From assembly GCA_035456985.1 (NCBI GenBank), contig DATICE010000033.1, positions 1 to 14,487 of the forward strand: 14,487 nucleotides of DNA. The letters run 5' to 3'. Made by a program: the position numbers and the translations under genes. The stretch is from SG8-41 sp035456985. GTDB taxonomy: Bacteria; Pseudomonadota; Gammaproteobacteria; Burkholderiales; SG8-41. Positions 8,062 to 13,721 of this stretch are shown piece by piece. The notes below the pieces were generated by a model that worked only from the letters and a program-made list of their open reading frames with translations, did no database searches and was not told where the DNA came from. How positions within the stretch are numbered: position 1 is the first letter of the stretch; every line of letters begins with the position of its first letter.

Positions 8062-8469
8062 ATGGCGGAGCGCTCCACCAAGCCGTATCTCATCCGCGCA
8101 GTCCATGAATGGTGCTCGGACAGCGGGCTGACGCCCTACCTCTCGGTAAAGGTCGACGCCGGCACGCGCGTGCCGGCGGAGCACGTGAAGAACGGCGAGA
8201 TCGTCCTCAATATCGGCAACGACGCCACGCACCGCCTCACCATCGGCAACGAGCGAATCCAGTTCGCGGCGCGCTTCGGCGGCGTTTCGCGCGAATGCTC
8301 GATCCCGATCGAGGCGGTGACCGGCATCTTTGCCAAGGAAAACGGGCAGGGGTTGTTATTTCAGCGCGAGGCCGTCCAGGAAACGGCGGCCAGCTCGCCC
8401 GCTCCCGAGACGCCGCCGCCCGCTTCCCCCACCAACGGCGGCAAGCCCAAGCTGCAGATCATCAAGTAA
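8062..8469 (+). CDS. sspB: ClpXP protease specificity-enhancing factor SspB
   Basis: SspB is an adaptor that binds ssrA-tagged proteins and hands them to the ClpXP protease. The 135-residue protein has the folded peptide-binding domain (about 5-102), with the typical opening STKPYLIRAVHEWCSD and the core IVLNIGNDATHRLTIGNERIQFAARFGG. A Pro/Ala-rich linker follows (about 105-126). The short C-terminal tail GGKPKLQIIK resembles the ClpX-docking tail of E. coli SspB. It begins 16 bases after sspA. It is the last gene of the conserved block; what follows has no link to it. Confidence 0.93.
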   Translation: MAERSTKPYLIRAVHEWCSDSGLTPYLSVKVDAGTRVPAEHVKNGEIVLNIGNDATHRLTIGNERIQFAARFGGVSRECSIPIEAVTGIFAKENGQGLLFQREAVQETAASSPAPETPPPASPTNGGKPKLQIIK

Positions 8470-8668
8470 CGGATCGCCAGAGCGGCACGCCGTGCCGAGT
8501 CCTGAAGAATTGAAATGATGCTTGCTGAAGGAACCGCCGGCATTTCCCGTCCCGATTCCCACGCAATGCGTGTCGGGCGACGAATAGCAGCCTGCTGACC
8601 GTGCGACGGCATCAGGCCCCCCGGACATCGGGGATGGTCGATCTAATATTTGTCAGGAGTTACCCGCC
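8470..8668. other. Non-coding spacer between conserved core and accessory cluster
   Basis: This 199-base stretch has no credible ORF and no recognisable tRNA or ncRNA. It holds three compact inverted repeats. CGGCAC/GTGCCG is at 8483-8497. CACGCA/TGCGTG, around a single A, is at 8560-8572 and is framed by CCCGA (8551-8555) and TCGGG (8573-8577). CCCCG/CGGGG is at 8619-8633. None is followed by a T-run, so termination of the sspAB transcript is possible but unproven. The palindrome at 8560-8572 could also be a regulator site for the gene at 8669. The AT-rich patch TAATAT at 8644-8649 lies too near the ribosome binding site to be a convincing -10. Confidence 0.5.
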
Positions 8669-9589
8669 ATGAAGATCGTCGACACTCGGCTGGATCAACG
8701 AACCGGCGAAGACGGCGGCAGGAGCCGTTCCAGGTATCGCTTCCTGCTGTTGCCGCCATACCGGTTGCCCGCGGACTCCCAGTGGGGTTTTCAGACGAAT
8801 GTCGTCCCGACGGAACGCCCGAGGGAAGAGCGGCTAAAGAACTACGAATTGGTAGCGCCCTATTTGCAGGATGTCAGCTGGGACCTGCATCCCGGAGCGG
8901 TGCCGCTCTACGGCGACTGGCCGGTGGAAACGCGCGAGGAGTTCGCGTATGCGGCGGCCTCAAGGCTGAAGGACGTGCGGGAAGCCTGCGAAACCGGAAA
9001 ATATAATGCCATCGTGTTATTGGGCGGGGGCGATCCGGGATACCTCGAATCGCGCGAGATCTGCCGCAACTACGGAATTGTCTGTACGGCAAACGGGTAC
9101 TCGCAAATGATCGTCGCCACGATGCTTGGCGCGCGGTTCTCGGTCATCGACATCGCCGGGGTCCACAACGTTTATTATCGCGATGTCATCTTCAGATACG
9201 GCCTGCAGGATCGCTGTGCGTCGATTCGCCACATCGGGTTCCGCCTGCCCCGTCCGGGACTGGCGAGCGAGATGCTGATCAATGACGAGCTGGAGAAGGC
9301 GAGGAGGGGGGAGCGCTCGGCCGCGGTCGACAATGCCATTGAGCAGGCCGAGGCGGCACTGCGCGAGGATGGCGCGGAGGTGATAACGCTCGGATGTTCG
9401 GGGGTCTTCTGGTTGCAGCCGTATATCAAGAAGGGTCTGGAGCAGCGCGGCTGGGACGTCCCCGTTCTGGAGGGGTATAGCGCGTCGATAGAGCACGCGA
9501 AGCTGCTGGTCAATCTGGGCGTGACGGCGAGCGGCATCACGTTCATGCCGGATCACCCGAAACGGCTGCCGACGAAGATCATACCCTGA
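8669..9589 (+). CDS. Asp/Glu racemase superfamily protein with a single catalytic cysteine (AMDase-like pattern)
   Basis: The 306-residue product belongs to the Asp/Glu/hydantoin racemase superfamily, which includes aspartate and glutamate racemases, maleate isomerases and arylmalonate decarboxylases. The C-terminal catalytic box is intact: VITLGCSGVFWLQP with C243. In the N-terminal box, where hydantoin racemases read roughly CFGDPG, this protein reads LLGGGDPGY, so the first cysteine is replaced by G119. One cysteine in the second half and glycine in the first is the pattern of arylmalonate decarboxylase, not of a two-base racemase. The first 20 or so residues are polar and extra to the fold. 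The ATG is set by AGGAG at 8655-8659, nine bases upstream. An SDR gene follows in the same direction. The substrate is unknown; a carboxylate decarboxylase or isomerase is an inference. Confidence 0.78.
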   Translation: MKIVDTRLDQRTGEDGGRSRSRYRFLLLPPYRLPADSQWGFQTNVVPTERPREERLKNYELVAPYLQDVSWDLHPGAVPLYGDWPVETREEFAYAAASRLKDVREACETGKYNAIVLLGGGDPGYLESREICRNYGIVCTANGYSQMIVATMLGARFSVIDIAGVHNVYYRDVIFRYGLQDRCASIRHIGFRLPRPGLASEMLINDELEKARRGERSAAVDNAIEQAEAALREDGAEVITLGCSGVFWLQPYIKKGLEQRGWDVPVLEGYSASIEHAKLLVNLGVTASGITFMPDHPKRLPTKIIP

Positions 9590-9598
9590 CCGCTCACG

Positions 9599-9645
9599 CG
9601 CTCCGCGCCATGCCGGAGCGGGACCGCGGCTGGCACGGTCCGTGC
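9599..9645. repeat. Two adjacent GC-rich inverted repeats ahead of the SDR gene
   Basis: CGCTCCG (9599-9605) pairs with CGGAGCG (9614-9620) over an eight-base loop. Just downstream, GCACGG (9633-9638) and CCGTGC (9640-9645) flank a single T, giving a perfect odd-centred palindrome. There is no T-run. The first may be an RNA hairpin that sets relative expression of the two genes; the second could be a protein-binding site. Function is not shown. Confidence 0.45.
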
Positions 9646-9692
9646 GAGGTCGCCCTGCCGCGTGCCAGGAGTTGAATTACAAGAGGGACGGA

Positions 9693-10445
9693 ATGACACG
9701 TTTGCAGGGCAAGGCGGTGATCGTCACGGGAGCGGCGGGCGGGATCGGCGGAGCAATTTGCCGGAATTTCGCGAGGGAGGGTGCCGCCCTCGTGTGCGTC
9801 GACATTGATTCCGGTGGTCTGGAACGGACGGCCGGATCGGTGCGTGCCCTGGGCGGTCAGGTCATTACGCTCGCCGCCGATGTCGCCGATGAGGCAACGG
9901 CCAAGGCGAGCGTCGCAAGCGCAGTCGGCAGGTTCGGGCGCCTTGACGTGCTGGTGAGCAATGCGATCTGCGACCTGCCGCTCGGACCGCTGACCGCGAT
10001 TTCGCTCGCCGACTGGCGGCGCAGCATGTCCGTCAATCTCGACAGCGCGTTCCTGCTGGCGAAACATGCCATCCCTGCGATGGTCGATTCGGGCGGTGGC
10101 AGCATCATACTGGTTGCCTCCGAGCTTGGCCGCGTGGCGATGCCGGGGCGCACCTGGTACTGCGCGCAAAAAGCCGCGCTCGTCAATCTGGCAAAGGCCA
10201 TTGCGGTCGACCACGCGCACCAGGGAATTCGGGCGAACAGCCTGTCGCCGGGCCCGACCGAAACCGCGCGTTTCGTGCGCAAGTTCGAATCGCTTGAAAA
10301 AGCCCGCGCCTCCGGCGAGACGCTCTTCAACCGTCTCGCCGATCCGGACGAAATCGCTGCCGGCGCGGTATTTCTCGCCAGCGACGAGTCGTCATTCATG
10401 ACCGGCACCGATCTGTTGATCGATGGCGGCCGCACTGCGGTCTAG
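9693..10445 (+). CDS. Short-chain dehydrogenase/reductase (classical SDR)
   Basis: This is a NAD(P)-dependent oxidoreductase of the classical SDR family, about the standard 250 residues. The nucleotide-binding loop TGAAGGIGG is at 12-20, with an acidic residue at the end of the second strand (VCVDID, about 35-40) that favours NAD over NADP. The catalytic set is N115 (VNLDSAF), S143 (VASELG), Y156 and K160 (WYCAQK). The usual NNAG motif is altered to SNAIC (89-93). The C-terminal MTGTDLLIDGGRT is typical. The frame is open back to 9642, but the ATG at 9693 begins just before the first strand and has GAGGGA at 9683-9688. It lies about 100 bases after the racemase-like gene and is likely cotranscribed. 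The likely substrate class, an alcohol or hydroxy acid, is only a family-level guess. Confidence 0.9.
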   Translation: MTRLQGKAVIVTGAAGGIGGAICRNFAREGAALVCVDIDSGGLERTAGSVRALGGQVITLAADVADEATAKASVASAVGRFGRLDVLVSNAICDLPLGPLTAISLADWRRSMSVNLDSAFLLAKHAIPAMVDSGGGSIILVASELGRVAMPGRTWYCAQKAALVNLAKAIAVDHAHQGIRANSLSPGPTETARFVRKFESLEKARASGETLFNRLADPDEIAAGAVFLASDESSFMTGTDLLIDGGRTAV

Positions 10446-10488
10446 GTCGGCGACACCGGGTAAGACTTCCTGTTGTGACGACGGGCAT

Positions 10489-11883
10489 TCAGCCGCGCGC
10501 GGCGGTTGGTGCGCCGGCCCCCAGCCACGCGATCGCGGTAGCTGAGATGCGGGCGCCGGCCACCGGGGCGGGCCACGGTGTTTCAATCACCGTCAGGGCG
10601 GGCCGCCACCGCCCGAAGCCGCGTGCCAACACCGGCTCTAGGGTCCGGAACGCATCGATGCTGTCGATAAACAGTGTGAGCTGCGCCACGCGCTCCAGCC
10701 CGTGCCCGGCGGCCGCCAGGCGCGTCCCTAGTTCCGCGAGAATCGCGCCAAGCTGAAGCGCCACGGGATTGCGTGCGGCGGCGGGCTGGCCGGCGACCGC
10801 GCGGCGCTGCGCCGCAGGCAGCTCGCGCAGGGACTGGATCGGCGCGCCTGAGGCGTCGAGCCCGACGATGCCCGACAGGAACGCCAGACCCCCGGCGTCC
10901 ACGAGCGGGCTCATGTGCGCCCGAGCCGTCCATCCCTTCGGAGCATGCACCCGGCGTGCGATGCCCTTGCCCTGCAGGATCGCCGTCGGCTCGATCTCGA
11001 TCAGGGTGCCCTTGTGGCCGACCTCGCCGACTTCGACGACGGTCAGCGCCGGAGGCGAAGACGGAAAGAACCGCTCGTGCACGCGGTGGAACGTCGGAAA
11101 ATCGCGCATGTCCTGCAGATAGACCGTGAGGTTCAGGATTTCGCCGAGCGAGGAGCCTTCGGCTTCAAGGTGCCGCCGGATCAGGTCGTAGGTGAACCAC
11201 GACTGCGCCGCAATGGGGCCGTTGCGCGCGTCCTCGTGACTGCGCCCGACCCTGAGGAACCGGCCTTCCTCCGGAATGTCTTCGTAGCTGCGGATGAGGG
11301 GCGCACCCGGCTGCGAAGTGTCGATGGGGATCTGCCCCGCGACAAACAGATATGGCCCGGCTCCGATCACGTGGGAAAAATGCGCCGCGGCCGTGTGCCT
11401 GCTCGAGCCGGGAAGCACCGAACGGGCGCCGAGCGTGCCCACTGCCGCGGGACGCAGCGCGATGGCATCAACGCACAGGCGCGCCCTGTCGCTGGATTCG
11501 AAGCGCCCGACACCGACCGCGGTGCTGGCGGGCGGCGCCGTTTCATAATTGCGGCGAATGCGGTCAAACACCGGAAAGAAGCGCTTGTCGCGCTGCAGGA
11601 TATGGTAGCGAACCAGGTTCGCGAAATCCGCGCTTTCGGCCGCGAGAAGGCTGCGGTAGCGCTCATAGATCGCGATTGCCTGGGCGCCGACCGGACCTTC
11701 CATTCGGTTGACCCACGGGAACCGGCTCGACGCTCCGGGTCCGAGACCGGCGACTTCGTCGAAGCCTGCGCAAAGCTGATGCGCCCCGGGCTTGATGCCG
11801 TATTGTCCGCTGAAGAAAAGCAGCGGCCCTGCGGCGACGTACGTGGGCCAGCCCTGGCCTGGCTCCCGTCTCTTGCGTACCAT
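10489..11883 (-). CDS. Triple-domain Rid (YjgF/RidA-like) fusion protein
   Basis: The 464-residue product consists of three consecutive Rid-like domains. Domain 1 spans about 13-143 (VAAGPLLFFSGQYGI to RARLCVDAIAL). Domain 2 spans about 165-303 (GAGPYLFVAGQIPI to GTLIEIEPTAI). Domain 3 spans about 320-453 (DAGGLAFLSGIVGL to GARISATAIAW). RidA normally forms homotrimers of about 130-residue subunits with active sites between subunits, so one chain could fold as a pseudo-trimer. The conserved RidA arginine (PAR) is replaced by S120, L280 and L430 in PAS, PAL and PAL. Classical imine/enamine deaminase activity is therefore unlikely. No signal peptide is visible, so it is probably cytoplasmic. 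GGGAGA lies just upstream of the ATG. It follows the GntR gene by 34 bases in the same direction and is probably cotranscribed with it. It converges with the SDR gene. Confidence 0.85.
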   Translation of the reverse strand: MVRKRREPGQGWPTYVAAGPLLFFSGQYGIKPGAHQLCAGFDEVAGLGPGASSRFPWVNRMEGPVGAQAIAIYERYRSLLAAESADFANLVRYHILQRDKRFFPVFDRIRRNYETAPPASTAVGVGRFESSDRARLCVDAIALRPAAVGTLGARSVLPGSSRHTAAAHFSHVIGAGPYLFVAGQIPIDTSQPGAPLIRSYEDIPEEGRFLRVGRSHEDARNGPIAAQSWFTYDLIRRHLEAEGSSLGEILNLTVYLQDMRDFPTFHRVHERFFPSSPPALTVVEVGEVGHKGTLIEIEPTAILQGKGIARRVHAPKGWTARAHMSPLVDAGGLAFLSGIVGLDASGAPIQSLRELPAAQRRAVAGQPAAARNPVALQLGAILAELGTRLAAAGHGLERVAQLTLFIDSIDAFRTLEPVLARGFGRWRPALTVIETPWPAPVAGARISATAIAWLGAGAPTAARG

Positions 11884-11917
11884 AAATCGTCTCCCTTTCT
11901 CGGTTATCGGCGCCGGG

Positions 11918-12646
11918 CTAGCCCGGAATTTCGATGGAGTAGCTCGAGCGGTCGCCCCGGTAGTAAGCCTGTGAGAACATGAGGGGCGCGCCGCGCTTGC
12001 CCCAGACGCGCGTTTCGACGTAGAGCACGGGCGCGCCTACCGCGATGCCGAGCTGGCGCGCGATCGTCGGATCGGCAGTGGTTGCCTCGATCGCCTGCCG
12101 GATCGGCCCCAGCGGAATCCTGAGGCGCTTGCGCAGCATGTCCACCATCGTGTGCGCGCGAAAATCCTCCCTGCGCATGCGTCGCGCGAGGGCGGCGGGC
12201 ACATAGTTGACGATGTAGTTGAACCTCGAACCGGCGCGGGAGCGTGAACGCACAAAGCGCGTGAGCGTTGCCCCGGGCGGCGGTCCGAAAAAACGCCCAG
12301 CTTCTCCGGCCGGCGCGACCTCGTTGACAGACAGCATGTGGTGTTCAGTTCCCTCCGCAGCCCAGCCGATGACGCCGGTCAACCGCAGCACCTCGGGCCG
12401 GTCCACGTTTTCAGCGACGAACGTGCCGCGCCCGTGATGGCGCCGAATCAACCCCTCGCGGTCGAGGATTGCCAGTGCATGGCGCACGGGGATCCGGCTG
12501 ACGCCCAGTTGGCGGGCAAGGTCGAGCTCCTTGGGCAGCTTCGTCCCGGCCGCAAGCTCCCCGTTCCTGATGCGCTGCCGCAGGAAGCTTGCCACCTGTG
12601 AATAGATCGGCGGCACCCCCTCGGCTCTGCTCAGGTGGACGCGCAT
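11918..12646 (-). CDS. GntR-family transcriptional regulator, HutC subfamily (UTRA domain)
   Basis: This 242-residue protein is a one-component regulator. The N-terminal winged helix-turn-helix (about 12-76) reads PPIYSQVASFLRQRIRNGE, then the recognition helix region LGVSRIPVRHAL and the wing HHGRGTFV. The C-terminal UTRA ligand-binding domain (about 95-238) has the characteristic ending, with LYVETRVW and MFSQAYYRGDR. HutC-type regulators usually bind a small metabolite of the pathway they control. The start ATG at 12646 has GGAA about six bases upstream. The gene diverges from a Rid gene across 86 bases that contain a strong palindrome. It is followed by the triple-Rid gene on the same strand. 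Autoregulation and control of both directions are therefore likely but inferred. Confidence 0.93.
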   Translation of the reverse strand: MRVHLSRAEGVPPIYSQVASFLRQRIRNGELAAGTKLPKELDLARQLGVSRIPVRHALAILDREGLIRRHHGRGTFVAENVDRPEVLRLTGVIGWAAEGTEHHMLSVNEVAPAGEAGRFFGPPPGATLTRFVRSRSRAGSRFNYIVNYVPAALARRMRREDFRAHTMVDMLRKRLRIPLGPIRQAIEATTADPTIARQLGIAVGAPVLYVETRVWGKRGAPLMFSQAYYRGDRSSYSIEIPG

Positions 12647-12675
12647 GATCGATTCCGGGCAAGGACCGTTGCGCT

Positions 12676-12699
12676 AAAGGTCATAACATTATAACCTTT
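12676..12699. promoter_or_regulatory. 24-bp palindrome, candidate GntR operator
   Basis: The half-sites AAAGGTCATAA (12676-12686) and TTATAACCTTT (12689-12699) match as inverted repeats in 10 of 11 pairs around a two-base centre. The site lies between the divergent GntR and Rid starts. On the minus strand it contains a perfect TATAAT (12693 to 12688), which could be the -10 of the regulator promoter. On the plus strand TATAAC (12690-12695) preceded by TTGCGC (12669-12674) is a weaker promoter candidate. A bound dimer would cover both. No second copy was seen upstream of the genes at 8669 or 9693. Confidence 0.75.
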
Positions 12700-12732
12700 G
12701 ACAGGCGAAGCGCGGGCGCGGAGAGGCAGCCC

Positions 12733-13164
12733 ATGATCAAGCGCAGGTTCCTGCAACCCAAGGACATGTGGGCACGAGTCGAGAAGGGCAACCTGCTCTA
12801 CGTGCCCGTCGTTATCGTTGAGACTACCGGTCACGCGCATGTCTATCTGTCCGGGCAGGTCGCGCGCGATCCCGACGGCACGATCATCGGCAAGGGCGAC
12901 ATGCGTGCGCAGGTCCGCAAGACGTGCGAAAACATCGGCAGGGGGCTCGCCCACGTCGGTGCGCAGTTTGACGACGTGGTGCGCGCTACCACCTACGTCA
13001 CGGACATCGAGGAATATTACCGTTGCTCGGACGAACGCTTCAGGTTCTTCAGGAACAACCGCCCGGCAAGCACGCTGATCGAAATTTCGCGCCTTGGTCA
13101 CCCGGACGCGATGATCGAAATCGAGTGTGAGGCGATCATCGAGCCGGAGCGGCTGAAGGCCTGA
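12733..13164 (+). CDS. Single-domain Rid family protein (RidA-like, arginine lacking)
   Basis: The 143-residue product is a Rid/YjgF family member of nearly normal length, with a short N-terminal extension. The strand VYLSGQVARDPDG, the helix MRAQVRKTCENIGRGLAHVGAQFDDVVRATTYVTDI and the ending MIEIECEAII are all typical. In classical RidA the residue after PA is arginine, which binds the substrate carboxylate. Here the sequence is NRPASTLIEISRL, with S113 instead. It therefore falls outside the classical imine deaminase group and probably within one of the arginine-lacking Rid subfamilies. GAGAGG at 12721-12726 supports the ATG at 12733. It diverges from the GntR gene behind the palindromic operator. 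The cupin gene follows after 40 bases, a spacer that contains the small inverted repeat CCAAT/ATTGG at 13173-13185. Confidence 0.9.
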   Translation: MIKRRFLQPKDMWARVEKGNLLYVPVVIVETTGHAHVYLSGQVARDPDGTIIGKGDMRAQVRKTCENIGRGLAHVGAQFDDVVRATTYVTDIEEYYRCSDERFRFFRNNRPASTLIEISRLGHPDAMIEIECEAIIEPERLKA

Positions 13165-13204
13165 GCTGCCGGCCAATCTCATTGGACGCTCCACGAAGAT
13201 TTCG

Positions 13205-13705
13205 ATGTCGAGAAAGACGAGCATAGCGAAGACCAAGGGCGCCTACCAGGCCGGCCGCTCCGGCAGGCACGTATTCAATTTGTACAAACTGAAGCGGGTG
13301 CCCGCCGGCGGCAGGGCGGGCAGCGGCGATCATTACGCGAATACCCGCGCCGTCGTCGTCGAGGGCGCGCGGATGCAGGTTGGGCTCGCGTTCGAGCGGG
13401 CGGGCTGCGGCGCGCGCCCCCATACGCATCCCAACGAACAATTCAATTTCGTGGTCAAGGGCACGCTGATGGCGGATATTGCGGGAAAGCGGACGATGCG
13501 GGTTCCTGCCGGTTCGGTGGTTTATTTTCCGGCGAATGTAGTGCATCGCACCTACGCCACGCCCGACGAGGACGTGGTCTTCTACGTCGTAAAGGATCTG
13601 TCCCACGGCATCGCCGGTCGGCCGGTAGACCGGAGCCGAGGGGGCGCGCATCACGTCTCGCGCAGTCCGGCTAGAGTAAAAACAAAGCGTCGCGGCGTTT
13701 TTTGA
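13205..13705 (+). CDS. Small single-domain cupin protein
   Basis: The 166-residue protein is a single-domain cupin. The first cupin motif shows the metal ligands H73, H75 and E78 in HTHPNEQFNFVVKG. The second motif has PAGSVVYFPANVVH with H114. The full three-His, one-Glu metal site is thus present, so an enzyme (dioxygenase, isomerase or lyase) or a metabolite sensor are both possible. The C-terminal tail (about 135-166) is basic and looks disordered. No signal peptide is visible. The start ATG at 13205 lacks a strong binding site. The gene sits between the Rid gene and the solute receptor on the same strand, with a 16-base gap to the latter, so all three probably share one transcript. The substrate cannot be told from sequence. 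Confidence 0.87.
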   Translation: MSRKTSIAKTKGAYQAGRSGRHVFNLYKLKRVPAGGRAGSGDHYANTRAVVVEGARMQVGLAFERAGCGARPHTHPNEQFNFVVKGTLMADIAGKRTMRVPAGSVVYFPANVVHRTYATPDEDVVFYVVKDLSHGIAGRPVDRSRGGAHHVSRSPARVKTKRRGVF

Positions 13706-13721
13706 CGAGAGGAGGTTCGCC

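Noticed and set aside
8483..8497. Hairpin CGGCAC/GTGCCG after sspB as a rho-independent terminator
   Set aside because: The stem is only six pairs and no T-run follows it, so terminator status is not supported.
8644..8649. TAATAT as the -10 box of the racemase-like gene
   Set aside because: A start point seven bases downstream would fall inside the AGGAG ribosome binding site, and no -35 element lies at the right distance.
10915..11982. Plus-strand ORF of 355 codons opposite the triple-Rid gene
   Set aside because: The minus-strand frame has three recognisable Rid domains; the plus frame shows nothing recognisable and runs into the GntR gene.
12698..12703. Perfect TTGACA as the -35 box of the Rid-cupin-receptor transcript
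   Set aside because: The position 17 bases downstream reads GAGAGG, which is the ribosome binding site and not a -10 box; the match may be incidental.
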